DNA of 64,000 nucleotides from Symsagittifera roscoffensis (taxonomy: Eukaryota > Xenacoelomorpha > Acoela > Convolutidae): NCBI RefSeq assembly GCF_963678635.1, contig NC_087068.1, forward strand, positions 48,629,724 through 48,693,723. Direction: 5' to 3'. A model generated the notes under the pieces. That model saw only the letters and a program-made list of their open reading frames with translations, was not told the DNA's origin and made no database searches. Positions 42,710-54,699 of this stretch are shown piece by piece; the first letter of the stretch is position 1, and each line of letters opens with the position of its first letter. The translations under genes and the position numbers were made by a program.

Positions 42710-43527
42710 TTTCTACATGAAAAGAGGCTGTTTTTTTCTCTATTGCATTTTTCTATTCGAGCTTTAATTGCATTTAGTGTCCTTCCCGTCCCTAAAAGTC
42801 CAGACATCTTACTTTGACACCCCTGCACAAGTCCCGTACTGAATTTTTATGTGCGCTGGTCTGAGAGATACTGGTTTTTGCATCGGATGCAATATCTGAG
42901 TTTCATAAAATTAGCTTCCTTTATTTCCATTTGGGATATACGAGCTTTACTTCACTTGCGTTTTCGGACGCAAATGCAACTAATTTTCTTAAGGTTCTAA
43001 ATTCTTTGAACTTTACTTTCTTATAATTTCTGTTTGTCTTTTTGACCAAACAATTTTAACAGTGCGTGCCTACCATATTGCATGCAAACCTCAAGGTAAA
43101 TTAATTGGGTCTATAACTCCGACGACCTACGGCCTATTAGTTTATGACGACCGACAGATTTATGCGTTAGATACAAAAAATTTCTTCTCAAGGATTTTGC
43201 AATCATTGAAATGATTAAAAGTAGCTAATTGTTAAAATTTTTGGAAAAATATGTGCGTATTGTATAGCAATTTATCGAAAATTTTTAACGCGTAAGATCA
43301 GAATACAAGAGGGCAGCAAAAAAACCAGTGCTTTCCCGTACCTAGCGAAAGTTGTTTTTCTAAATAGAAATGTTATATAGATAACCGGGCCAAATTTTGT
43401 GTTTTCTGTACAGAAATGATCTATTTTGTTCTTAGTTAAGGAATATACAATTTCTGGAAAGAAAAATTAGAAATTAGTTCACTGCTCAACCGCATCGAGA
43501 TAAACACGCTTCGTGTATACACACGTA
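42710..43527. other. Gene-free stretch
   Basis: No recognised gene. Slightly less AT-rich than average near 43080-43170 but closed in all frames. Confidence 0.35.
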
Positions 43528-44575
43528 CAATAGCCGTAGCAGTGCAATGCAAGTTAACACTTGTTAAAGCAGGTGTTGCTTTGCATTAGGTTGCTAAAAC
43601 TATCTCGCAGTATCGGGTCATGAGTCTTAGCGGTTAGCAGACCTTACCATACAATTGCAGGGCAGGAGTTCGAGCCGCAGTACGAGGCTTTTTTCTAGCA
43701 TAAATAGCATATACTTAGCTAATTTTTAATCAGAAATAAGATGAAAAATAAAAAATTTTAGGAAAATCTCTGCTTTATTTTAACGTTTCACAAAAATTTT
43801 CTGGCCAGAAAATTAGATTCGAGGAGAAGTATTCCAGGTCAGAAATAAATTTTTTTATCGGTATGGGTTCTTCTAAGAAACTCTTTTTATTCGCCAGCGC
43901 TAATTTCCATATATGAATAATTAGAAAATGAAGCGAAAACTAAGCGAAATTTAAAACGTTTTACAGAACAAGTATTCACAGCAAACATCCGGGTTGACCT
44001 TTATACACCTACATTGGTTATCAAACAAAGCAAAAGACAAAGCGAAACAAGACTGCTCGTATCAGGGCGAAGCCTTGACTATTCTGACTGACTTTTGAGG
44101 TCTAAGGAGCAATAATAACAGGAAAAATTTAATTGTAATATAAAATGATTTAAAAAAAAAGATTTTGAGATTTTTTCCAAAAGTCATCCCCCCACACGCC
44201 ATATAAAGTACAAAATGATAGATTTCGCTCCTAGTATCAAATCAATTACGACAAATTGCCTGCTTCAACCAATTTGGAATAATTTCCAAGGCGGATTAAA
44301 TCTTCGCTTACGCGTTAATAGCGCGAAATATATCGCGCTTTAATTTTCTCAAATTGACAAAAATGTCAATCTTTAAACCCCCATAATTTTACAAAAAATA
44401 ATCACAGCTGAAATATATTTTTTTAATTTAAGCTCAAAACAACAATACGTTTCGAATGATATCAAAAAGTTCCGTCAAAAAAGGCAAGTTAGAAGGTCGA
44501 AACTTGTCTGAAGAAAAAAACCCACCCCGAGCACAAATATTCCGTTACTTTCCTTACGAAAGTCGGAACAATAAA
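43528..44575 (+). mobile_element. Left arm of a ~3.8 kb inverted-repeat composite
   Basis: From ACAATAGCCGTAGCAGTGCA to AAAGTCGGAACAATAAAG this is the reverse complement of 47351-46393, with moderate divergence. The arm consists of a tRNA-like head (43618-43697), an AT-rich body, and a complete plus-oriented copy of the hairpin-ended repeat (44043-44575: CAGGGCGAAGCCTTG hairpin, CCCCCCACACGCCATATAAAG, GTTACTTTCCTTACGAAAG end). Confidence 0.8.
43618..43697 (+). repeat. tRNA-like SINE head in the left arm
   Basis: A-box-like TCTTAGCGGTTAGCAG and B-box-like GGAGTTCGAGCC lie 30 nt apart, ending in a T6 pol III terminator. The acceptor and anticodon stems do not pair properly, so this is a SINE head or pseudo-tRNA. 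A partner copy lies in the right arm. Confidence 0.6.
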
Positions 44576-46392
44576 GTTCAACTAAGTTCTGCGGCTGTTT
44601 GATTCTACTAAAACAGCCTGATGATGAAAAGAACAGCTAATAAAATTCTATCTTCGGTTATTTAGTTCGTTCTGCTCTTGGACCCTGCTGCAGTTGGATC
44701 ATGACTTATTTAGGCCTGAAATATGAACGACGCCATCTCCAAAAATTATTAAAAGGAAATTTTTTCCAGGCACTCCGCGTGAATTAAAAATGAATTTCAA
44801 AGCTGCCGTTTTTATTCTAAAAATACATACCTCGGCTAAATTTGAATAATTATGCGAATAATTTGACTACATCAGTTTGCTCCATGAGTTAATTCCACTA
44901 TCTTATCACTTGTTTTAATCAGAATGGCACAGTCGGAGTGCACTACAAGTGTGTTAGCTACAGTTGCCTAAGCTAACTAGTTATAAATAACTTGAGAACA
45001 AACGGATAAAAATAATTTAAATAAATGTTTTTAGAGGAGACAAAAATGGTGAAATTTAAGAATCAAGATTTAGAAACGAGAAAAAACTCCCACGCATAGT
45101 GAAACTTCAAAGTCTTTTTTTTTCTAATAAAAAACATGTGAACGTGTGCTATCAGTAAGCAGGGGCGGATCCAACATTTTCAAGAGGGGAGGCGTTGGAT
45201 TTTTAGATCAGTTCAGTTTCAGTTCACTTAATTTAACAAAAATTGTTACTTGAAGTTAACTTTGAAATGAGACCATGAAAAGCTAGTTTTCGTAAAATAA
45301 TGAAGAAAAAATTTTCATAAGAAAACAAGACTGCTCGTACATCAGGGCAAAAGCTACTGATCTGAAACTAAAGCTATTAACTCTAGATACTTTTAAAACA
45401 GTAAAATCCAAAACATCTGAGTTAAAAAAGCTGAGTTTTTTAGCCTCAAAAACTGTAAATTTCGGGAGAAAAATTGCAGCAGAAAAAAAATCAGTGCGTA
45501 AAATGTCATCATCGTGCATACATGGGAAAAAAGCAGGTGCTTATTAGAGGGTAAATTGATGGATGATCTATCTTAAACGTCAATTCTGTCGTCTGGTTCA
45601 TTTTATAATTACTTTCCTGTCTGAAAAAATCATCATATTGGAATCAATATAGTTTGAGAATGTTTAAGGTTTCAACAGTTTTTTATGCGCTAAGACTCAA
45701 CGCTACGGCAAAAAATCTATTTAATAACAATAATGACTTGAAATGAAAACGCCTACAAAAAAATTCTTATGGCATTTCTCCAGACATCCAAGTGCCATCC
45801 ATTAAAAAACATAAAATATTTGGCCTAAAATATAAAAACAGTATGATTTTATTGGTTATGTAAATTGCTCCATTTTTCTTATTTTTTTTGTTTATTATAC
45901 GAAAAATATATCCACAAAAGTTATTGAGATCTCAGAGTCTATATAGTTCAAACAAACTTGGGAAATAATTGATTGCACCAAGTACCAAAAAGGCGATTTT
46001 CAGTCGACTAAAAAGGCTTGAATTGGCACTTGACATTTAGAATTTAGGCTCAACAAAAATCCAGGGTTGCCCTGCGCATCGAAGCGTCAGTTTTCACTTG
46101 GTTGAAAAAATTCAACTAAGCATGTGCTGCAATGAATTTAAAAAAATACACGATAGTCGATACACACATTGTATGTATAAGGAGGGAGAAAGATGGCGGT
46201 CTAAAACGCAAAAGTTGTACAAAACCTATGTACGAAACCTCTAGCTCTTGGGGATTGGTGATTGGTGAAAAGTTATGTCTCACTAACATTTAGTTTCATC
46301 TGAGATTCACTTGTGACAATTAGTTAGATATCAAACTTTAAACGCTAATTTTATCTCCGTCTTTTTTACCCGTCTTTTATCTCGGAAGAATG
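44576..46392. other. Spacer between the inverted arms
   Basis: About 1.8 kb, gene-free. It includes a GCAGGGGCGGATCCAACATT segment at about 45160-45180 followed by GAGGGGAGGCGTTGGAT, an edge of a widespread MITE type. A stray left end of the hairpin repeat (ACAAGACTGCTCGTACATCA) lies near 45326. No transposase is visible, so the composite is non-autonomous. Confidence 0.45.
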
Positions 46393-47351
46393 TTAGTAAC
46401 GAAAGTAACAAAATATTTGTGCTCGGAGTGGGTTTTTTTCTTCAGAACAATTTCGACTTTTAACTAGCCATTTTTGACGGAATTTTAAAATATAATTCAA
46501 AAAGTATTGTTGTGCTGAGCTCAAATTTGATCTTTTACCTGTGATCATTTTTTGTAATTTGTGATCAATTTGACCCAAATTTGTTGAAGCAGGCTCTTTT
46601 CGGTAATTGATATGATACTAGGATTGAAATTTATCATTTTGTACTTTATATGGCGTATGGGGAGGGGGGGGATGATTTTCGCAAAAATACAAATCATTTT
46701 TTATTACAATTTTTTATTACAAAAATTTTAAATCATTTTTTATTACAATTAATTTTTTCATGTTATTACTGCTCCTTAGAACTCAAAAGTCTGTCGGAAC
46801 AATCAAGGCTTCGCCCTCGTACGAGCAGTCTTGTTTCGCTTTGTATTTTGTTTTGTATGGTAAGCAATTTAGGTGTATAAAGGTCAACCCGGATGTTTGC
46901 TGTGAATACTTGTTCTGTAAAACTTTTCAAATTTCGCTTAGTTTTCCTTCATTTACTAATTATTCATTGTAGGAAATTAGCGCTGGCGAATAAAATGAGT
47001 TTCTTAGAAGAACCCGTACCAAGAAATTTCTTTATTTCTGACCTCGAATACTTCACATCAAATCTAATTTTTGCGCCAGAAATTTTTGTGAAATATTTAA
47101 ATAAAGCAGGGATTTTCTTAAAAATCTTTATTTTTCATCTTATTTCGAATCAAAATTTAGCTAAATCGATGCTTTTTATGCTAGAAAAAAGCCTCCTACT
47201 GGGGCTCGAACTCCTGTCCTGCGATTGTAGAGTAAGTACTGCTAACCGATAAGACACATGACCTGATACTGCGAGATAGTTTTAGCAACCTAATGCAAAG
47301 CAACACTTGCTATAACAAGTGTTAACTTGCATTGTACTGCTACGGCTATTG
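46393..47351 (-). mobile_element. Right arm of the ~3.8 kb inverted-repeat composite
   Basis: Reverse complement of the left arm: the hairpin-ended repeat (46393-46840, with AAGGCTTCGCCCTCGTACGAGCAGTC, seen in parts, near 46806), then the AT-rich body, then the tRNA-like head. ORFs of 76-119 codons across it are chance. Confidence 0.8.
47190..47262 (-). repeat. tRNA-like SINE head in the right arm
   Basis: GGGGCTCGAACTCCTGTCC (inverted B box) and CTGCTAACCGATAAGAC (inverted A box) mirror the left-arm copy. Substitutions in both boxes suggest it is inactive. Confidence 0.6.
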
Positions 47352-47409
47352 TGTATAGTCGTAGTTGGTCAAATTTTCGAATACCAAAAACTAGTCGAGA
47401 CCATTTCAG

Positions 47410-47458
47410 GGATAGTCAAAGCATTCAGGGTTTTGCCCTGATTCTAGCAGTATTGTTT
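47410..47458 (-). repeat. Isolated hairpin end of the dispersed repeat
   Basis: CATTCAGGGTTTTGCCCTGA followed by TTCTAGCAGTATTGTTT: only the hairpin end of the repeat family, without its body. Confidence 0.55.
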
Positions 47459-47459
47459 T

Positions 47460-49079
47460 ACAGCAGGTTCTTTTATCAGTTCAAAACTTTAAAAAAAAAT
47501 ACTTTATTTTGTCTCATATATTTAACCATTTTCTCAATTTGTGCTTCAGTCCATTTTCAAGAAATGTCAAAGGGGTCAGCTAATAATTTTGTTCGTGTTT
47601 TTTTTAATCCAAGAAATGCAAACAGTTTTTCCAAAAAGTTGTCAGCTGATGTTTTTCCAAAAAGCTTTAATGAAGATTTGGTATTTCTGTTTCTCATTTT
47701 CGCACGAAAAGTTTTTAGCTTTCAAATTTTTAGCTTTCAAAAAAAAGTCTGCGAGAACTATGTTTGAACAAAGATCCGCCCGGTAATATTTAAATTGTAA
47801 CGATAATTTTTTTCCACATTTTTCTTAATTTTTAAAGTTATTTGAGTAAACGACTGTTACAACAGGTTTTTTTCATAGCTGACAAAAATCCGTACACGAT
47901 TAATTTAGGACACCCTTAAACTATGAGATGAAAATACGAAAAGCTAGCCATAGGGTATTTACATTGCAACACAAAAAATACCACTTTCTTTACTGTTATG
48001 ATACAAGCCATGTACCATTAAAACTCATGCATAAATTAGGATAAAATTATGCGTATCATATCTACAGCTAGAATTTAGAAGTTTTTAAAAACTTGATTTT
48101 CTAGTAATGAATCAGCGCTGTCAAGTACAATTAAATCGAGTGATGAACATTGTTTTCAACCGGTTAATTAGCAACACTGTACCAATTTTCCAAGGACTTT
48201 TGTACAAGCTTCGAAAGAAAATACGGCTTATTATGCTTTTCCTGTGATACGTTGGAGGGTGTCTGAACAAAAACGGAAGCAAAGGAGTCAGTAAAAAAAG
48301 AAGGCACCATCATAGTCAAAATTTGTTTTTGTGATTTGGATATTCAAAAACAGAATGGGTTGTAGAAAAAAAAACATTTTTTCATTGCATAAGGTTTATC
48401 TAACAAAATATATATGTACTTTAGTTCCAAGAGATTACTATTTTTTGCCGTGGGAGTCATTAGATGGGAACATTTTAACGATATAATCAGAAATTCAATT
48501 TTTGCGGTAGAAAACTCTCTCGAAACAATTCGTGCTCAAAGAAACAACCTGATGGAGTTTTTATTGTGTAGGGTTTGTTTCTCAAATCAAGGCTGCACCA
48601 AAAAAAACACATTAAGTTTCAGTTGTTTGGTATGCTTGTTTGGTAAAATCAGCATACATGAGCTCAAACTTTCCTTAGTTTTTTACTTGCTAAATAATTA
48701 TAAATTTAGTTAGTATTCAAAATTTGCAGATGAATAGTTAAAAACAACTGAAACATCGTCTATTTTTCAGTCGTGATATATCAATAAATTGCGTCATTGG
48801 ATTTTTCATTCGTGATTCATAGACATTTTTGGAACGACATTGTTAAAAAGGCATAGCAACATGAGTATTTTGCGGATATCAAAAACTGAAAAAAACTATG
48901 AAAACACTTCAAACAGGGTTGATTATATAGAAAACTACTTCATGGCTGGTTCAAATGTCGATTGCTGAATCAAAGCTAGGACCAGAACACTATATGATCA
49001 AAAGAAACACAATGTTTAGTCAGTTACTTAATTCCTAGTTTGGTAATAATCATCGAAACGCACAACAAACGGAGCTTAA
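47460..49079. other. Gene-free stretch
   Basis: No recognised gene. A 99-codon ORF at 48414-48713 has a chance-like composition and no splice or domain support. Confidence 0.35.
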
Positions 49080-50300
49080 AAATGAGGCTGTAGAAACTGA
49101 AACAACATTACCACAACTCCAAAACTCATGTTGCTACCACAACTCAACACTTTGTGAAACAACTGGACACACAACACACCCAAAAACACCACGGGACAAA
49201 CGGGGATACACAACAACAACACCTGATGCAACGATTGCTTAAAAATTGAGAGATGATGAACAAAGCGTTGAAAGCAATTGCTACCAGAGTCTCAGGACCC
49301 AGTGGAAAAGGCGATAGTGAGAGATCGAAGAAGACTTTCATGCAGCCCAAAGAATTCAAAGATGACAGCTTGCACGGCCATTCTAAGCAATCTAGAGGGT
49401 ACTACGCTAAAATGCGGAGTGGCAAAAAGTGATAGAGCATTACACATCCGAAATTTTTTTTGAAATTTTTTAAATCTCGCCTCGGCTCTGGTTTGCAACG
49501 ATATCAAGCTATGATGAAGTTTGAAAAATAAAGACAACAAAAAAACGAATCAACCGACAGATGTCTAAGTGACTTAGAAAACATGGTATGAAGGAATGAT
49601 CCAGAAAACTCGACCAGCAGAAGAGTTTTTAGAATACGAGCAAAACTCATAGACTGCGTGAAAAGCGATGACCTGAGAACAATTTTGACAACTCATTATA
49701 CCCTTTCCAGAGACAAGGCTCGAACTCAGAAAAGATCGACAGACAATCATGTAGACGATTGCATATTGAACGAGCAAAGTTTGAAGAGCCTAGGATAGGC
49801 ACACAATGAGGTTGACAGATGGATGAGTTAGAATAGAAGTTAAAATAGAGCGGTTTACTAACCAAACTTGGACCGGATGCTTCTTCTACAGTCAGGAGTA
49901 TAACTTCAAAATAGAATGTTCTCTTATTTGGCAGGAGCCACAATCATTCAAAACACAAGCTAGCACTGGCAGCAGTGCAGAATGCAACAATCAGGCCAGC
50001 AGAACACTTGGATATGCGAAAAAATTGTTCAAAAAACTTGGTAATGAGTTTATTGAAAGCAGTGACAGAGCGTCGGGTTAAAGAGACGCCCAAGCTAGAG
50101 AAATGGAAGCTTGATAGAATTTATGGAAAAGCAGCTCAGGACACAGTTATTAATTTGAACCAGGACTTAGAAACACGAGGTATCGAACAAAAACTGAAGC
50201 TAGAAATCGAGAAACAGAACCGAGTTAATCTCTGATGATGTGATTAAGCAAAGATGACCTGATTGATTATTGAGAATGTTTAGAAGTGGCATACAGGGAT
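49080..50300 (+). pseudogene. gag: Decayed gag-like region of a Ty3/Gypsy element
   Basis: Composition changes to A/G-rich and stays so to ~54.7 kb, where pol domains are clear, so this 5' part is inferred to be gag. One frame reads LKAIATRVSGPSGKGDSERS, then KKTFMQPKEFKDDS and RGYYAKMRSGK near 49266-49430. Another reads EKWKLDRIYGKAAQDTVINL near 50095. They are separated by stops. No zinc knuckle was found. The call rests mainly on position. Confidence 0.4.
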
Positions 50301-50479
50301 GCCCTTCGTGCTCTGGTTGGAACTTCCATTCTAGCATTGAATAGTCGGGGAGGAGTCTAGTGATGAAATTGCTGGTCGTGAAAAATTTGAACGAGTCAGG
50401 TCAATGCATCCAGGAAAGACACTTCAAAAAGAAAACCGATCTGACCATCTACATATACAATGCCATGTTTAAGATACCC

Positions 50480-50790
50480 AAACCAGAAAGGAAAAACGTA
50501 ATAAAACCAGTGAACTAGCTCATGACACAGGAGCTTAAGGATTCCGTGTTCTTGGGTAGGAGGATTTGGTTAAAAGTCACCGAGACTGCAACCGAAAGCT
50601 TGAGAATGAGAAACGTTAGTGCATTAGATGCCAAAAAAGTCTGTGTGGTTTCAAAAGCCAATAGCCAAAATGCTGCCAATAAATGAAGGTGCTTCTCAAT
50701 AATCAAAAGGGACAATTGCGTGTGCTTCTTGTTAAATGCTCGTGATACACCAATTAATTTCCAGAGAGGGAGGAGTTTCAGTTCTTCTTG
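50480..50790 (+). pseudogene. pol: Protease-to-RT linker remnant of the Ty3/Gypsy element
   Basis: Around 50620-50780 a broken frame reads KVCVVSKANSQNAANK and then VCFLLNARDTPINFQRGRSF. This resembles the strand pair after the retropepsin domain (Val-x-Val-x-Asn...Pro-Ile-x-Ile-x-x-Gly). The catalytic Asp-(S/T)-Gly is not seen. The placement, immediately upstream of RT, fits. Confidence 0.4.
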
Positions 50791-51059
50791 TCAGTGAAGA
50801 ATAGATAAGAAATGGCAGATAAGATAGATAGAAACACAAGGACAAAGATGACATTGGTTTTTCTAAAATTTTTGAGCATGATATAGAACAAGAAGATTCT
50901 TCGACATACGGAAGTGGTGGTGAATGACCCCACGCAAATCAGATGCGTGTAGAAAAGACATAGAAAAATTATAAGAGAATGAGATAAAAGAACTCTCAAG
51001 TCAGCGTGGGCATGTGAAGCAGTGAGGGCAAAAGAGTGGACCAAGTCAGTCTTTGTTAT

Positions 51060-51561
51060 GAATTTTGATATCTGAACTCCATTACCATCAAGATTGTCTG
51101 TTCAATTCTAAGAAGAGACAAGACATTTTTGAACGTAGAAGATGCTAAATTTTCCTTTTTCTAGATTTAAGATCTGCATTTTGGCAGGTGCCGTTAAGTG
51201 AACAAGTTACAGAAAAGATTCGGCAGTGAGTTGGGTTTCTTTTAAAGGTAACGAATGCCGTTCGGGCTATGCAATGCAACAACTTCATTCCAGAGACTGA
51301 TGTTACAAGCACTCATTAGAGAGTCGAATAAATACGATAATATGATTATGTGATATGTGGATAATGTAGTAATTGCAACACCCAGACTCGAGGAGTTTTG
51401 TCCAACATCTGGACGAAGAATGCATACATAAAAAAGCGGGTCCAAGGTGCGAACCATCGGAGAGACAATTTTTAATGGACTTGATAACATATCTAGGAAG
51501 AATAGTGGACACCGCCAGGAAGGGAATACGGCCGAGATTTTATACAGTGCAATGCCGATAA
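51060..51561 (+). pseudogene. pol: Ty3/Gypsy reverse transcriptase remnant
   Basis: RT motifs are in the correct order but in three frames. DLRSAFWQVPLSEQVTEK (from 51164) carries the first catalytic Asp. RMPFGLCNATTSFQRLM (from 51252) is the signature Pro-Phe-Gly-Leu motif. YVDNVVIATP (from 51354) is the active-site strand, with Asn in place of the second Asp. HLDEECIHKKAGPRCEPSER and ITYLGRIVD follow (to ~51530). Frameshifts lie between blocks and a TGA immediately precedes YVDN. It is a copy of an element that once encoded RNA-dependent DNA synthesis and is now dead. Confidence 0.85.
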
Positions 51562-51659
51562 ACTGTCTGTCTCCAAATCAACGATTGATGAGGAGAGAAA
51601 ACCACATGGAACATTGGAAAAAAAGCATTCCAGAAAAACAAAAAGGAATTATGTGAAAC

Positions 51660-52150
51660 GCCAATATTGGGAATGCTAACTGAGACCATTCTACATGTTC
51701 GTTCCAGATGCTGATGCATCAGTCGTAGCATTCTCGTGCATATTAAATTAGAAGCAAATCTGGAAAAAGCAAATAGGAAAAAGGCTGAAATACAAAGTCC
51801 AAAGTCTTTGGAAGCAAAGTGTTTTGCAATTCCAAATTGGAATAACGGGCCATCAAATTCAAAATGTTCGCACTCGTGGAAACTGTTGTGAAAGACAGAG
51901 CCTAATAGGGTTAGCGAACCGTTCAAACTACATGACGATGATTGAACAGTCTGAAGGCTTAAGACTTACTCTATGTTCCAAAACTACAAGGGAGACGGAT
52001 CGTGCGTCATGATCGCTAGAACGTGATAATAGAGCAATAAGCAAATTAAACATCAAAAAGCAGACAACTTGAGGAAAAAAGCCTTTTTCTATGGAAACAA
52101 AACAAAAGGAGCCCATTAAGCCTGAGATAAAAGATGAATCCCCTTCATAG
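51660..52150 (+). pseudogene. pol: Ty3/Gypsy RNase H remnant
   Basis: After the RT block a frame reads ETPILGMLTE and then PFYMFVPDADASVVAFSCIL, matching the start of the RNase H domain, where an Asp-Ala-Ser segment begins the first strand. KAEIQSPKSLEAKCFAI, in the place of the Ser-Lys-x-Leu...Glu-x-Glu region, follows with stops. It degrades beyond ~51900. Confidence 0.6.
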
Positions 52151-52289
52151 ACCAAGACGCCTATGACAATCCCTAGATCAAATGCTTGGACTATTCAAGA
52201 CTATTCAGTAGAAGATCATCCACAATTACAACGAGAGAAAAAACGAAAAGGAAGCTTGTTGCTAGACAGGAGAGGCACTAAAAAGGCTG

Positions 52290-53660
52290 CTAATCGAAAC
52301 AGACTTAGTCAGAGAAGTCTTGAAAGCGAAAGAAAAAGGGATAGAGAGAACTGTAGAAAAAAACCGGCATGTATGCGACTTCTAAAAAAGCTTGCTTAAA
52401 ACTGTCTAAAATGTTCAAAATAGCAGGACCTAGGCATGAACCCGAATTCTTCTTTCTGATGAATTTTAGACTGGAGGGAGAACGAATGGTACACGACACG
52501 AGAATTCCATTAACTGCCATGAAGACAAAGAGGCACGAAATCCAAGATGACACCCTTGAGGAAGAAGCGGAAGGTGTCAGTTGTCGTGAAAAATGAAAAA
52601 TTTTAATAAATTCTGGATTTTGGCGTGTTAGAGCTGCTGGGAGAACACTAAGGCCAAAAAGATTGTTCAGGGAATAAAAAAAAGAAAGATTTTTGAAAGA
52701 AGACTCCGTAACGAGGTAGGATCACACGGATAGACTGTACACAATGCTAGCAGAGACTAAATTGAGGATTCAAGGGAGAGTGTGTGTGTGAGAGAGAGGG
52801 AGATAGAGAGAGAGCTACCGGTACATCACTCATCAGGAACGCATGAAAAGAAAAACGTTTTGGAAACCGGGGAACTTGAAAAAGAGATGATTGCAGTGTC
52901 AAGAAATGCAGTGTCTTCAGAAAGCTGTCTTTTAACTTTTCAGCTTCTCTTTTCAGCTTTTTGATAGAACGAAGCGGACACGAATAACGCTGCTCTGCCA
53001 ATCAGACTTAGTCAGAGATATCTTGAATGCGAAAGGATGTAGCATTGAGATAAAGGGCACTGTAGAATAGGAAATGGCATATATACAACTGCCAGAAAAT
53101 CTCGCTACAAAGAATCTAAAGTCCTCAAAAATGGCATAAACACTTCAACTGTGTTTCAAAAAGATGGCATAAACACTTCCAATTTACTGTGGAATGTCCT
53201 TCGAATCTTCAAAAAGAGCACTTCTCCTCAAGAGGACAATCAAATGCCATGGAGGTTGTTAGCCACGAAATCATATGTTCCATAAAAACATAATTCGAGA
53301 AAATAAAATAAGGAGAGAGCCTTGAAAGAGAAGTAGAGAGTGTCATTTAAAGAAAAAAATGAAAATTTGAAAAGATACTGGATTTTGAGATGTTGGATGA
53401 GTTGTGGGGAGAACGAGACGACAAAAAATTGAGTTCGGGAAGTTAGAAGAATCAGATTTGAAAAAAGACTCAGTACTGAAAAATCGCAGGTAAAGACTCT
53501 ATACAATACTAGCACAGAATAAATCAAGGAATCAAGACAGAGAGCTGCCTGTGGATCTCGCATCAGAAGCATATGACTTTGACAGTGATTTGAAAAGCAA
53601 GGGAGATGAAATAGAGATGATTGCTGCGTCGACAAAAACCCTTTAGAAAAGTGTCTTGTA
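52290..53660 (+). repeat. Two diverged ~0.7 kb direct repeats inside the Ty3/Gypsy element
   Basis: CAGACTTAGTCAGAGA begins both copies (about 52302 and 53002). The order of shared words is the same in each: GAAAATTT...CTGGATTTTG, GGGGAGAACG-like, AAAAAAGACTC, TACACAATGCTAGCA / TACAATACTAGCA, GAGATGATTGC. Copy 1 includes a (GT)n(GA)n microsatellite at 52783-52816. The repeats sit between RNase H and integrase, so the element has been internally expanded. No function is recognised. Confidence 0.7.
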
Positions 53661-54049
53661 AGCCAAAACGTGAGGAAAAAATTGGAGCTTGAGCATCAAA
53701 ACGACAGCTTGAGCACAATTATGGGCGTGAAACTAGAAAAGGACACTCTTTGTTTAGGACTTCCGAGCGGTTAAATAATGGCTTCAAAGGAGCATGTAAA
53801 GGTAAGATACAGACTATCCGACCTAATTAGTTCTCATAAGGTTGACTAGCTGACCAATGTCCTATGTAAAAGAATAAAATCCGAGTTTACAAAAAGCTAT
53901 CTAAAAGACAGCAACTGCAAAATTTGAGTTAAGATTGATAAAAACGAAAAAACTGAATTTTTTTTTCATCAAACAGCGGATGGAATAGTAATCTGAAAAC
54001 GCAGAGAAGATGACAAGACCTTGCACAGACATCATATCAAAGCCCTCTC

Positions 54050-54600
54050 ACAATTATACCAAACATAAGGGTTATTCAGATTTCAGGACCGAATGGTCAT
54101 AAAGGCAGAGACAAATTGCAGCAAAGAAAACTACATCGCTTTTGTTGGCCAGGAAGGAAGATATTCTGCAAAAATGGGTCAACATATTCATATTTTGTCT
54201 GCAAGTAGAAGAGCTGAGAAAGGTAAAAAAAATTGAAGTTCGAAATTTTTTTTAAGATTGCGCAGGTTGATCTGCAGTGAAAATGTATTCCGAGTAGAAT
54301 CAATCTCTAGTAATACTAGACCATTTGACAAATTCACTGAAGCAGTATTCTGACAGAGGAACACAGCCAACAATCGTTTGGTCAAGCGGGAATGGATCTG
54401 GGAATACGGTTGCTTAAATTTCGTTCCATCTGATAATGATAAAACCTTCGTTAGAAAAGTAGCAAAAAATGATGTCAAACTCACTCGACAAAATGTTACC
54501 CGCGATTGAAAATTTGCTAAGGGTATCTTATATAGTTGTATCGCCAACTGAGACAAATTTTTGCTACCAAATTTTGAGGAATTCAATGACAGGCAACTTT
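54050..54600 (+). pseudogene. pol: Ty3/Gypsy integrase remnant
   Basis: The zinc-binding region appears as HKGRDKLQQRKLHRFCWPGR and then KDILQKWVNIFIFC (from 54098): the His and the Trp-Pro-Gly motif are kept and the Cys pair is partly lost. The core follows in another frame: TRPFDKFTEAVF (near 54316) and LVKREWIWEYGCLNFVPSDN (near 54380-54440), where Ser-Asp-Asn holds the second catalytic Asp. After that KTFVRKVAKNDVKLTRQNV matches the post-Asp helix. Several in-frame stops are present. This is the 3' part of the pol started at 51.06 kb. Confidence 0.8.
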
Positions 54601-54699
54601 CCACTACTGATATCAGTCTCTTCATGATGCTTACAGAAAAAAGCAATTTTTTCTATCCAAAGTGAGAAATAAAAGTGGACCTACCCTCAAGTTTTTGTG

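Noticed and set aside
43618-43697. Functional tRNA gene
   Set aside because: A and B boxes are present but the acceptor and anticodon stems do not pair, and the sequence lies inside an inverted repeat with a second mutated copy.
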